Below are positions 50,767 through 63,856 of a DNA stretch of 64,000 bases, one piece after another (the first letter of the stretch is position 1; each line of letters starts with the position of its first letter). The position numbers and the translations under genes were made by a program. This DNA is from Ecdyonurus torrentis (taxonomy: Eukaryota > Arthropoda > Insecta > Ephemeroptera > Heptageniidae), in NCBI GenBank assembly GCA_949318235.1, contig OX439131.1, positions 1,858,168-1,922,167 of the forward strand. The letters run 5' to 3'. Below the pieces are notes generated by a model. That model made no database searches. It was not told the DNA's origin and saw nothing but the letters and a program-made list of their open reading frames with translations.

Positions 50767-51103
50767 TTTTGTGTCTCCTGGCATATGTTTGTTTGTTTGG
50801 TTACATGTTACTTCAAACACCAAACACTTTGTTGTCCTTTTTTATTATTACTTTTTACTTTTTAGGCAAGTTGGATTTATTAGAGTGTACGCAACGCTTA
50901 AAAACAAATCAAAAAGACATATTTTTTACTTGCCGTTATAATACAACTTTATATATGAATCTTGATTTTTTGAGGAATAAAAGAGGAGAATAAAAAAAAA
51001 AAAAAAAAAAGTCCAATGAAAGGGAAAGTGTGTGCTTTAGTGTAATGATGTGTTCAGTTTTAGCATATTGCTCCCAAGTAATTGTTCTGAATGATTATAT
51101 TTT

Positions 51104-51326
51104 CCACCTGCGATTTCTATAAGTTCATAAGTATACTGAATTACTCTCTCCTTCACCTGGAATCAAGTAGGATTCCGCTGTTGGCATTAAAAGAGAAAAA
51201 ACAAAAGAACATAATAATAATAGTAATAATGCCACCTGCAGTTTCTATTAGATAATTAGTATTTTCATTATCACCTTGAATCAAGTAGGATTCCGGTGTT
51301 GGTATTAGAAAAGAAGAAAGAAAAAA
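51104..51326. repeat. 128 bp tandem duplication
   Basis: Two direct units start CCACCTGCGATTTCTAT (51104) and CCACCTGCAGTTTCTAT (51232). The middle parts have diverged, and both end with AATCAAGTAGGATTCC(G) CTGTTGG/GGTGTTGG-type sequence followed by a purine-rich AAGAGAAA tail. No coding role seen. It could be a local duplication of a decayed element. Confidence 0.8.
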
Positions 51327-51896
51327 GTTTATAATAATTTTTGCTTTATAGACATTTAATAATGTAATTTATTAAAAGTTAGCTCTTTATAATAAAATGT
51401 TTGAAAAAAAATATTTGAGCAATATTTTAGTTTTAATGCCAAACATTTTCTGTTGTTATTACATAAACCTTATTTCCATAGTAATAGTAATTTTCTCTAT
51501 TATAATATTTTTGAACAAACTTCCAATCGAAAGCTAACATAATATTTATAATCAAATATTTATCATGTAAAATTTAATTAATTTTTGTTTATTTATATAA
51601 TAGGTGATCGTAACTAAATCATAAAATTGATGTGGTTTTTGTTTTGGATTGTGGGTTTTGCATTAATAGTATAATATCATATTTAGCTATTGAAAATACT
51701 TTGAATAATCATAATATTTATTTATGTAGATTGCTATTGTTTTAATGTAATTAGCAAACTAGTATTAACTAGTTTTAAATAATTCAAGTATTAAATATTA
51801 TCCAATTTAATATTAAAAATCTCAATTGTATTGTACAGTATGTGGGACTTTGAAGTACATTACATACTTGAGTTTTATAATGATATGCCAGTGTGT

Positions 51897-51943
<47 letters not shown>
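51897..51943. repeat. (CT)n microsatellite
   Basis: About 47 bp with one TTTC interruption. Confidence 0.95.
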
Positions 51944-51946
<3 letters not shown>

Positions 51947-52020
51947 ATTTTATATTTGCCTTTGACGAATGCAGACAGGAATATATGACAATACTTATGG
52001 CTTAATTAACCTAAAAGTTT

Positions 52021-52024
<4 letters not shown>

Positions 52025-52082
<58 letters not shown>
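52025..52082. repeat. (AT)n microsatellite
   Basis: About 58 bp. Confidence 0.95.
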
Positions 52083-52085
<3 letters not shown>

Positions 52086-53277
52086 TAAAAAATGACCTAA
52101 ATATTCCAACTTTTATAAGTATTCGGAATAAAGCATGTAATGGTAAAAATAAAATAGTTTTTCTATAATTAAAAAAACAATAATAATAACGAAAAAAAAA
52201 ATTCTCAGTTTCTTTCAACATTAAACTTGTCAATTTTTGCCATGCTGCTAAAATAAAATATAGATTTGCTATGTAATAGATAGAAAGCTAGATAATATAG
52301 AAATATGACTTATACAAATAGATTAATACTGTTGGTACGTAAGGCTTTTTTTTACCAATATTATTTGTAATATAAATGTACACTGTTAGTGTTTAATAAA
52401 GAAATAATAATATATAGATATGCTCTCTTATGTAAAATACAAATTTCGCTCCCATTTCCAAAAATTCTGAAGGAAAAGGTAAAACTTGAGCAATTTTTTT
52501 TGTTTCTTGTTGTTAACTTTTGTTGTAGCTCTACATAACATGGATTCTTTTATCATTTTTATGATCTGACCACTTTTTATTTATTTATTTGTTTATTCAT
52601 TCATTTATATATTGTATTTTGTCTAGTCTACTACTATTGAAATAGCGTCAAATAAATGTGGCTCAATATTGTATTTTGTGTAGAAAGTCTGGAACTTCAA
52701 TACAGATATTAGTTATGTAAATGTAAGCCACAGCACTAGAAATAACAAAGGTACAGAGAGAGCACCATGTGGCACTCGTACAGATTAGTACAGTATGCAG
52801 TCCACTCTCTTCACAATAGGCACCAGCTGGCATGACGTCACTTTGTGGTAAACTGAATCGTCTTTATTTCTCGACTAATTTATTTTACCATTATTTATGT
52901 TGGCAGTTTACTACAAAAATATTCTGTATCTCTCAAATTTGTGGAATTGTTAAATCTATATGGTTTAATCTGCATAACTATGAGAAAGGAGAAGGGGAGA
53001 GAAAGAGAGTTCGACAATTTAGCAATTATCTTTTTTTATTGTATTTCATGCGTGAATGGATAAAAAAAAACTTTTTTTTTTTTATTTTTTTTATTTTATT
53101 ATTATTATTTTTTTTTTAGATTCAACAGATTGACACGTTTACAACATTGTAATTTCATTAAATATAACAGATTGTAAAAATTGAAATCGTGTATTTTTTG
53201 TATTATGTATACAGTACGTACATTATTTAAGTCGATATTGTGAAATGTAAAAGCAGAGTTTAAATAAAGTTATATAA

Positions 53278-53312
<35 letters not shown>

Positions 53313-53940
53313 AGATGTGACAAAAACTATACGAAGATATAGACATACTGTATAGAAGGAAAAAAATGCATATAAATGTGTATAAGATTTATTTATACTT
53401 TTAAAACAAAGTTGTTGTTTTTTTACGTCTGAAGGCAATTTTATACTGCATGAAATATATCCAATAAGAAAACATGTTCAACAAAAATTTGTATACGTTA
53501 GAGAGAGACAGAAATACAGAGAGAGGAGAGAGTATACCTTAAAAAAGTAAATTGTCATCACGTTTTTGGTTTGTATCTATTTTTATTTGGTTGCTCATGA
53601 TAAAGGTAACAAAAAAAAAAGTTAAATTAAAAAAGGTAAAACTTAAACAATTTTAAATACATTACTGTAGCTTACTTTAAGAAAATAAAATAAAAACATA
53701 GCGTATATATTTCAATCTCATAAATCTAATATATCTATTGTTCTAACTTTATTTATTTTGTATATATATGCCAATACTTATTATTGACTTTTTTGTATTA
53801 ACTTTAATATTGAATTTTCTTGGGATCAAAAAGTTATTCGCAGATCTCTTCGAAATACAATAGGGTACAATAACGAGCATTCTTCATGGCTGTAAGACCG
53901 TTACTATGGTTGGTAATAAAATGTTGTTTCGGACCAAGTC

Positions 53941-53974
<34 letters not shown>

Positions 53975-54984
53975 TTTACGATACATACACACAATATTGG
54001 AAAGTCACACGAGAAAATAATATATAAAATATACGTTAGTTCGAAGCTGCTTACTCAGTATGTGTTTAGTGGCTTACACAATAGGACACTTTTATTACCA
54101 GTAAATAAATTTTAAAATTCATTCAAGTAAAAGAATAACAACAACAAACCGACATAATTTATTTTATATAGAAATGAGGTGCGACATAATATATTATACT
54201 CTATCTTATATAATATATAAAACAAACCATTATTTATTATTCAATTATTTTTAAATTTCAATTGATTTCTATGTACTTTGATCAAGATTTTATATAAGAA
54301 ACGTTATTGTATACTTATATTAAATTTCAAGTTACAAAAGCTCTTTTATTTTATTTTTGTTATTAATAAAGTAACTCTTTATTCTTCTGTTAGTAAAGTT
54401 TTATTTTTTTATTTTTAAACAATAAAAGTAGTTCTGAGATAGCAACTCGTGATAATTACGTTATACTGTATTCCCTAATGTTCGCTTTTGCAATATTCCA
54501 CTCCATTTACAAGCTACTTATCGTTTTCTTATAGTCTATATTATATATAAGAGAGAGAGAGAGAGAAGATGAAGGAAAAAAATGCTATAATTTTCAGGTT
54601 ATTGCATCACTTAAGTGAAAAAAAAATGACAACGAACGTTATTAATTTTCCTTCTACATGAGTAAATTTTATTTTCACATCAGAATTACAATTTCATAAT
54701 CACGACTCTAGTTGTTGTTTTTTTATGATACAAAATATAGATATTGATATATAAAGTGTTATATCTGTATAATAATACTATATATAGGTGTATGTGGTTT
54801 GTGTGGGTAACAGGCAGTATGGTACTTGACTTGCTTTCATCTTGCTAATTACACCTCGTTTACCTGCAATAGGTAACCAGTCAGTCAAGTACGTACTGTA
54901 CTCGAGTACACGGTGAAAATAATTAACATAGTACTCATTTTTAGTTACAAACAATTGGAGTTTTATTTTTAGTAGGAAATCAAA
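52083..54984. other. Long non-coding stretch
   Basis: It holds an isolated CRE at 52833-52840 in a less AT-rich 52730-52860, mixed poly-T near 53075-53118, poly-A at 53280-53309 and a (CT)n at 53943-53971. A small inverted pair GTACTTGACT/AGTCAAGTAC lies near 54820 and 54882. No gene recognised. Confidence 0.45.
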
Positions 54985-55187
54985 TGAGGACACAAAATGA
55001 GTAATAATAATTCAATAGCACAATTTGTTCAATCCAGCATAATTTATGCTATAACTTCATAATTACTTCGTTTTTGAAATTCAAATATTATGATATACAG
55101 CATAATTATTTGTATTGTTTTATTTAGCATCATTTTTGCTATAATGAAATAAATACAGCATAAATTACGTAATTTATTCTTTCCATA
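54985..55187 (+). mobile_element. MITE family E, copy E5 (first of a tandem pair)
   Basis: A GAGGACACAAAATGAG-like diverged left end, then GCACAATTTGTTCAATCCAG, GCATAATTATTTGTATTG and the right end AGCATAAATTACGTAATTTA. Confidence 0.75.
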
Positions 55188-55385
55188 CACATGGACAAAA
55201 ATAAAAACGTAATAATTATGCTAATTCATTTTTAACACAAATTGTTCAATGCATCAATAATCTGTGCCATATTTCATAATACCTATATGTTACTATAGCA
55301 TAGTTATTTATACTGTTCTAATTTAGTATCATTTATGCCATAATAACATAAATGCAACATAAATACGTGATTTCTACTTTCCATG
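55188..55385 (+). mobile_element. MITE family E, copy E6 (second of a tandem pair)
   Basis: Starts ACATGGACAAAAATAAAAAC immediately after the end of E5, same orientation. It continues through CACAAATTGTTCAATGCATC to CAACATAAATACGTGATTTC. Both ends of each unit are followed by CTTTCCAT, so the pair looks like a head-to-tail duplication including a little flank. Confidence 0.75.
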
Positions 55386-55641
55386 CATTTATATGTAGAT
55401 TTTTGAGTAGATGTGGACTTTCTCTGTGGCCGAATAAAATAATAATTAGAACTTTCACTATAAAATTTAGACGTTGAAAACTATCATAATATGTTTCTCT
55501 TTAACCATTTATGAGTTTCGACCAAAAACCATATAGCGTATGAGTTGTAGTAAGCCACTTGTTTTCTTTCAGTGCACCAAGTATATATTAATATACTCGC
55601 ACTTTATATTTTCCATATTACGCTCAATCAGGAGACTATAC

Positions 55642-55672
<31 letters not shown>

Positions 55673-56258
55673 GTAGAATGAGTTGCAACAAGAGATTGAA
55701 AAAAAAAAAACATTAAAATGTCGAGCAGTAATTCACATCAAAGCTACTTTTAAAAAACAAGTACGCCACTCTTTTTTCTTTTTTTTTTTTTATTTACTTT
55801 TTTGTGGTACTTGTATTTTTTTTCCCTCATTTAATAAAGTACCAAAACATTTGATAAAAGTAAAAGCTTTATTTATTTTTTATTTTATTTTAGAAAAATT
55901 AAACTATTTGAGTGCTAATTTATTAAATTGAACTGGTTTATATCACTTCTTGTTTTTAGAGAAACTTGAGTTTAATTTCAGCTTTATATAAAGTTTTCTC
56001 TAGTTTTAATTGAAATCCTTTTGAATTTTAGTATCTCTACTCTACAGTGCGACAATCGTTTTTTCTTTTTTTTATTACTTTAGAAAGAACTGGAGAAAAC
56101 TATTATCAATTTGATAAAATGCGCAACATATATGTAAAAAAACAAACTGTTATTGATTAAAACTTTGCTTGTTTAAAAAAAAAATAGTATACTTTTTTAA
56201 TTAAGTTCAAATAGTTTTTGACTAGATATGCGTACAATGCAAAGTTTTTAATTGAGAG

Positions 56259-56300
<42 letters not shown>

Positions 56301-56882
56301 GTTTAGTACATTTACGAATGAAATTAAATCATGTTTGACAATGCCTATTATGAGTTCTCGTGGTTTCACCACAAAGTCATGGTGTTAATTAAAAGCAAAA
56401 GTAAAGGAAGAGAATGAATAAAATTAATTTGAAAATAAAATTTGAGTGACAAAAAGCTTGCGATACAAACCATAATATTTAATAATAAAGTTTCTCTCTG
56501 CTGTTAAATCATGCATTATGGCAAATCTATATCTAAAATGTCTATTTTATGTTACTTAGATTGTTAATTTTTAGTGAAACTACTTTACCGTTAACCAACA
56601 TTTTGACATCCTTATTATTTCTTCTTCCAACGTCGCATTTTCTTTTACATTTTATTAAACTTTAATTTTGTTCATATAACGACTAATTCTTCTTCTTCCT
56701 AAAGGAAATTTATTTACTAGAAAATAAAAGTAATTTAATTAAATTCTAGGAATATGAAGTGGAATGTTTTACTATGACTTTGTTTTTAATTTACTTTTTA
56801 AAAGATGAAAGGATTTTTTGTGTGAAAATTTCATAAGTGATGATAGGTTTGAAATATATGGGAAAAACTATTGTTGCTCTCT

Positions 56883-56953
<71 letters not shown>

Positions 56954-57245
56954 TCTCTCTCTTATTTCTTATTTGATTCAGTACGCACCAACGTAACTTG
57001 AAAAGTAAACTCTCTCCGTCAATAATTAAGTATGAAAAACTTTTCAATCAACAAAATTTGAAATAAATACAATATTGATTTATTAAGTATCAACAATAAA
57101 ACAAAACAATCAAGTAAGTTTCATAAATTTTTAATACATATTTATTACAAAGTTTTTTTGTGTTTTAAGAGAATAGAGAGAGAGAGAGAGAAGAAAACAA
57201 AATTCGAAGAGAACAAAATCACTTGGAACATTTTTTTTTTTTTTT
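55386..57245. other. Non-coding stretch with CT/GA arrays
   Basis: Poly-T at 55645-55672, (GA)n at 56264-56297 and a CT array of about 85 bp with interruptions at 56877-56961. No gene or MITE recognised. Confidence 0.5.
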
Positions 57246-57250
57246 TTATA

Positions 57251-57560
57251 TATATAAAAGTTGTAAGCTTCTTAACACGGTGGTATCATTTCCACGTAGA
57301 GCTATATGAGAGGAGGCGGGCGCAAGGCAGGCAGGCAGGCAGGCTGCAGTGATATTTTGCCTCTCTCTCTCTCTCCTTCTTGTATTGAAACGAGAGGCAT
57401 GGCGAGAGAGAAAGGATAGATTCAACCCCACCCGGGTGGTGCGTAGAGACGGCGCGGCAAAAGCAAAACTTTGGCCAAGTTCACCCGAGTTGCTAGTCCA
57501 AATTTCATTATCAAGTTCGCGCCTCTGCCAAGAAAAACTCGACTCTTTTTCTTTCTAAAG
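57251..57560 (+). promoter_or_regulatory. Possible core promoter with GC-rich leader
   Basis: TATATAAAAG at 57251-57260, an initiator-like TCATTT at 57286-57291, then about 250 bp that are strikingly GC-rich for this window. That part includes (GGCA)n at 57328-57343, a perfect palindrome CCACCCGGGTGG at 57428-57439 and CpG-rich GACGGCGCGGC. The TATA-to-initiator distance is about 35 bp, a little long. No downstream coding frame is convincing, and TATA-like words are common by chance here, so this is only a candidate. Confidence 0.25.
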
Positions 57561-57592
57561 AAGAAAAAAAAAATAATAAAAACACCCAAGAG

Positions 57593-57595
<3 letters not shown>

Positions 57596-57634
<39 letters not shown>
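57596..57634. repeat. (GA)n microsatellite
   Basis: About 39 bp; shorter CT and GA runs flank the GC-rich block at 57361 and 57175. Confidence 0.95.
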
Positions 57635-57636
<2 letters not shown>

Positions 57637-57993
57637 GACGGAGGTTGCAGACTTAAGTTTGTAAAACATTGACGTTAATTGATGTAATCTTGTTTATTTA
57701 ATTAAATAAGATTTTAATCCAGTAATTATAATACCTCCATATTTGCATTTTTATTTTTTACTTTAAAAAAATAATAATAATAAAATAAACGTTAAAATAG
57801 TTTTCATATTTAAAAAAATTTCTTCATTAATTTCGCTAAACGTATTTAAGAATTTAAAATATTTTTAGTATTAAAATATAAATACTCACAATGATTCCTT
57901 ATTATTATACATATTAAAATACTTGATGTACACTAGATAACGTTGAAATGTTCATTTATTATTATTAATATTTATTAATTTTACGTAAATTTA

Positions 57994-58208
57994 CAGAAAG
58001 AACAAATTACGTAATGATTGCTGTATTTTTGTCATTTATATAGTAAATATGATGCTAAATTAGAACAATAAAAATGATTATGCTGTACACCATAATACTT
58101 TTGCTGTATAGCATAGTTGTTATGCAGTATAGTATAAATTATGTTGTATTGAACAAATTGTGCTGAAATGTGCTAGCGTAATTATGACGTATTTATTTTT
58201 GTCCTTGT
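57994..58208 (-). mobile_element. MITE family E, copy E7
   Basis: About 215 bp, reverse. AGAACAAATTACGTAATGAT at the left; ATGATGCTAAATTAGAACAA, TATTGAACAAATTGTGCTGA and GCTAGCGTAATTATGACG follow; TATTTATTTTTGTCCTTG at the right. Near full length. Confidence 0.8.
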
Positions 58209-58610
58209 TCAAATTACCGTATAAATACACGTGAAAAATAATAAAGATTTGGATGTTTCATATTATTACAGTAGTTTGAGGTGCAGGTAAGGTAGGTAGG
58301 TAATGCAAATTAAGGTGCATGTCTCCCGAGAGTTAATTTGACACCGGACGTTCATTAGTCTTGTGCTTAATCTTTCCTCTGGCATTTCCTTCAGTCATAA
58401 CACTTAATTGGAGAAGTAAAATATAATTATCTTAACTTATAATATGTTTTTACGATAATGTTCTCATTTTACCCTAACAACATAATAATTTCTTTCTCTA
58501 CTATGCCTATTATATTTTCTCTGCTATACTGCTGTTTTTTTGCTTCTACTAATAATATGAAAATTTTACTCCCTTTTTTGTTTTAATACTTAATTTTATA
58601 TTATACGTTC

Positions 58611-58741
<131 letters not shown>

Positions 58742-59144
58742 ACTAATTTTCATGCAAGTTTTGCAAAAATTTTCATAATATACTAATACACAACACACTA
58801 TAAGAAAAGTAATTTTATTATACTACTTTTATAAATTATCGTTTTTAATTTTGTATTAATATAAAAGAGAGAAGGAGAGAGAGAGAGAGAGAAAAATAAT
58901 CATAAAGTACATTTACGTATGCTTAGAGTAGATTTAGTTTATATACTGACTGCAAAAGTTTTATTAAGTTATCGTTGTCTAACATTGAGTAAGCAACTTG
59001 ATTTCTACTAACTATGTTTACAAAATAAAAGTGGATTAAAGTATTGTATGTTTGATAATATTGTTTATATATCGTGAGAGACTATGTATTCTTGTGCCTG
59101 CATAATAAATTGCATTTACGTTGTCGCAGTCATAGAGTATGCAA

Positions 59145-59605
59145 GCAATCGATATCGATATCATACGATACATTACCTTACGATAGTATGCGAAAGGTTA
59201 CAATGCTTGCGATAAAATACGATACAATATGACAACATACGATACCAAATAAAATTCGATGAGATTCAAAACCATTATACTGTACGATACCATACGATAA
59301 GATGCAAAACCACTACCTTATACAATAAAATATATTCAACTCAAAAAACCTCAGTCGATTTAAATCGGGCATGCCTAAAGTATCGCCCATTGTCACATTT
59401 GAGGAGAAGGGGGGCGGCTGGGCGATACCGTAAAAGGTCGAACGGCAGGTAACTCAGGTTTTTTGAGTTGAATATACGATTTCATACGATGATATACGAT
59501 GCAATATGACAACCTTCGATAACATACGATACCGTTGTTAAAATCGTATCAGTATCGTATATTGAACTTTTTTGGAGCCAAATATACCAAATTATTAAAA
59601 ATATG
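59145..59605. repeat. Degenerate ATACGATA minisatellite, split by I
   Basis: ATACGAT, ACGATACC and ATCGATAT words recur many times on both sides of element I. Longer shared stretches such as ATACGATACAATATGACAAC (left) and ATACGATGCAATATGACAAC (right) show a higher-order duplication. The unit is too degenerate to fix a period by eye. It ends in ATCGTATCAGTATCGTATAT, the opposite orientation. Confidence 0.75.
59335..59472. mobile_element. MITE I with TATA target duplication
   Basis: 138 bp. Left end TTCAACTCAAAAAACCTCAG, right end complement TTCAACTCAAAAAACCTGAG, flanked on both sides by TATA (59331-59334 and 59473-59476). An inner pair AGTATCGCCCA/TGGGCGATAC forms a second hairpin around a G-rich GGAGAAGGGGGGCGGC loop. 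It interrupts the ATACGATA minisatellite. No coding capacity. Confidence 0.85.
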
Positions 59606-59938
59606 AGATCCCTCGGTACCCCCTCCCCCAATCGATACTTTTAACACATTTATAAAATTGTGTGTAAAGCAAGAAAAGTTTATCAAATTGTATTTCACAA
59701 AATATAACTTGTGATCATCAATTTATTTGCTTTTTGTAAAGTTTATTTTATTTCATTTGTTATTTTCCACGAAACTTTAAAAATACACTTTTGAAAAAAA
59801 AAAACGTATTATATACTTTGTGGATATCGATAAAGTTGGTATCGATTATTATTACCGGTCGTCAACACTATTATTTGACTTTTTACGTATAACAATAAAT
59901 AAAATATATTGAATTAATCTCTTTTTACAAAGTTCAAT

Positions 59939-59940
<2 letters not shown>

Positions 59941-60020
<80 letters not shown>
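59941..60020. repeat. (CT)n microsatellite
   Basis: About 80 bp, pure. Confidence 0.95.
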
Positions 60021-60024
<4 letters not shown>

Positions 60025-60262
60025 AATAAATAATTGTATTACATTCACATACTACGTAGCATTAAACTAGATTTGAATATTTAAAATTTCATTTAAATTC
60101 AATACAAATAATGTATATAATATGTACTATATTTATATATATGAAAATATAAAAGTTTTTATATATATAATAGATTTAAAAATGTAAACACGTGTACTAT
60201 TACATGTCTATATAATCAATCAAAATATATTTCAATTTCAATATTATTAATATCATCTTTGT

Positions 60263-60264
60263 TA

Positions 60265-60357
<93 letters not shown>

Positions 60358-60365
60358 TATATACA
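60263..60365. repeat. (AT)n with ACAT interruptions
   Basis: About 100 bp; ATACATATAT near each end. Confidence 0.95.
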
Positions 60366-60695
60366 TGCAATAATTTTCAATTAGTGTCTGCACTAATTAA
60401 TAATACGTGATAATAATTATAAATACGTAATACATAATAGGAAATTGCATGTGCTGTATAGCAAGATGATAAACAAATTTCAGTATTATAGTGTGTGATA
60501 ATTATGCTATAAGAAGGAAATATATGATATTAAAATCTAATTACAATATCGATATAATATGATGCTAATTATTAATTATATTCTGATTTCAATAATAACC
60601 TATATCATATTCAAAATTCAATTATTTCATACGACAATATTATTGCGATTCAATATACATTATTATAATATTATATAATAAAAGGTTTATTATGC

Positions 60696-61684
<989 letters not shown>

Positions 61685-62095
61685 AGGCGTCGAAAAACTT
61701 GTTTACAATTTTGCAATGATTCAAGTATTGTAAAAATAACGGTTATAACGTCATTAACCGTTAAAAATGCAACGATAAAAACGTTAGTGACGTCATAAAC
61801 GTTAGAACCGTATGGGGAAAAAAACGGTAAATTTAGACTTGTATTATTAATTCTGGTGATTCTGACGTCATTTTACGTTTTTTATCGTTAGATTGTCAAC
61901 GTGACGTCATAACCGTTAGTTGTACAATAATTAATGGAGGTAGGGGAGAGTAGATAGCAGCACGGCATTTTTAAATTGGAAAACATCAGTTTTTATCCAA
62001 CATGGCTGACTTTTTCTTACGTGAATTTCACTATGCTGCCATTTAAGGTCCCCTACCACCTTAAACTGTGTACAAATCTTCAACGTCTATTTTTC
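61685..62095 (+). mobile_element. MITE family D, copy D8, split by K
   Basis: Left end GGCGTCGAAAAACTTGTTTA, then AATAACGGTTATAACGTCA. CRE slots: decayed TAACGTCA (61746), exact at 61788-61795 (42 bp on), 61863-61870 and 61902-61909. The right end continues after element K as ACTGTGTACAAATCTTCAAC. Confidence 0.85.
61931..62064. mobile_element. TTAA MITE K, inserted in D8
   Basis: 134 bp with TTAA at both ends (61931-61934, 62061-62064). Inverted ends TTAATGGAGGTAGGGGAG and complement TTAAGGTGGTAGGGGACC. Inner pair GCAGCACGGCA/TGCTGCCAT. Other D copies have a single TTAA at this exact position (AATACTTAAAGC in D2 and D7), so they act as a paralogous empty site and show that TTAA was duplicated on insertion. 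Confidence 0.85.
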
Positions 62096-62991
62096 TAAAC
62101 TACATAAGAAAAGTCTCCAATTTATTTTATATACTGAAGAAGTAAATTTAAAATTTCTCGCATGCATATATTCAGGTTGCCGCAGATATGTTTGCATCAT
62201 ACAAAGTAAGAAAAGTATACACAAAAAATAGAAGCATTAGATATTAGATATGACGTGTATGCAAATATCAAGCTCATGTGAACGCAGTGTAAGCCCTGTG
62301 GAGATGAATGGGATAATGTGACGCTCGCTTTGCGTACTTGCTCGTGTCTCAGTTTGTGCTATAGCTAGCTAGCTAGCTAGCTAGCTAGGCGAAGAAGAAA
62401 TTACTATGGTAATAGGCTAGGTCGTGCATGAGGACAAAGTCTGGTCTTACCTCGGGCCAATCTCAATGTCGCATCAAACATCAATTCTCTCCCTCTCTCA
62501 TCACCCAGGCTCTTCTATCATATTAACTTTAATTTATATTGAATTGTATGTAATTATAAATTCAATTTAATTAAATGTTAAATAAACGATTAAATATACG
62601 TATATTATATACATATTAAATATATCAAAGTAAATGGTTTGCGTATATAGGACTAAAAAATTCAAAAGAATTTTACTTATACGGAGAGAAAAAAAAAAGA
62701 AAGAAGATATATAGTGTACAGTACAAAAGAAACGAAACGAAAATTAATTTGCATGTAGCGTATATTTTTTAATCATGTTTCAGAACCAAAAAAAAAAAAA
62801 AAAAAAACTTCTACGCAAACCTTCTCTGTGATGAGTATATTCTGTCTCTCTCTCTCTCTCTCTCTCTCCCTATACGAAGCTATATAAAGAAAACACAAAA
62901 AATAGTTTACGGCTCCTTTGATTATTAACCATAAAGAACTGGAAAAATGTATTTGTATATGCGTTATGTTCATACTTCATACACTGTATAG

Positions 62992-63023
<32 letters not shown>

Positions 63024-63813
63024 GGTTATACATATTCAGTATTTCAATAAAAGGATTTGATATACGTTTAATATAAAAATCTATGTTCATTATATCATTG
63101 AGGCTAAAACATTTTGATTATTAAATACACATCACATTGCCTTTAATTAATTAACTTATATAGAATACAGCATCAAAACCAACAAAATATAAATACAGCT
63201 TTTAAATTTTTGACTTGGCAAAAAAAATATATATATTTATAGCCATTGGGTAAAATTGGCTTTTATATATATTTTTTTTTTTTCCACTACATCCCTTTTA
63301 TATTTATAATAAAAATAAATAATTATTATTAATAAAAAATTATATAAAATATCTATATCAACATGGGATATTTTAATAAATATGTATGTCAATTTATAAT
63401 ATTAGAGTTTTGAATAATAAACATTAGCATGTTGTTAATATTGAATAATATAATACTGGTCGTATTGTACAGTTTAATGTAGAAAATTAAAGTAATTAAC
63501 ACACATTATATATATATATATATATATATAATATTTTATGTAGTACTGAAAGTTAAACAGTACGCTTATGTTATTATTATCATAGAATAAACATATAAAA
63601 AATATTACTTGAGTTTTTTTTTTTTTTCTTTTTTCCTCCTACTTTTTTCTTTCTACTTTATATTCTTGTTAATACGCAGCATTAACATGTAATTTTATAA
63701 CTTTAAGACATGTATGCGTAATTTTGTTACAAAAAAAAACTGTAAGAAAAAGTAGAGATTAGCTTGTCGTGTTACTTGGCACGGTGGAGAAGGTGGCATA
63801 TGCCTTCCTTCCT

Positions 63814-63856
<43 letters not shown>

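Noticed and set aside
60380..60530. Another family E copy
   Set aside because: TACGTAAT, CTGTATAGCA and ATTATGCTATAA are present, but the order and ends do not match well enough in such AT-rich sequence.
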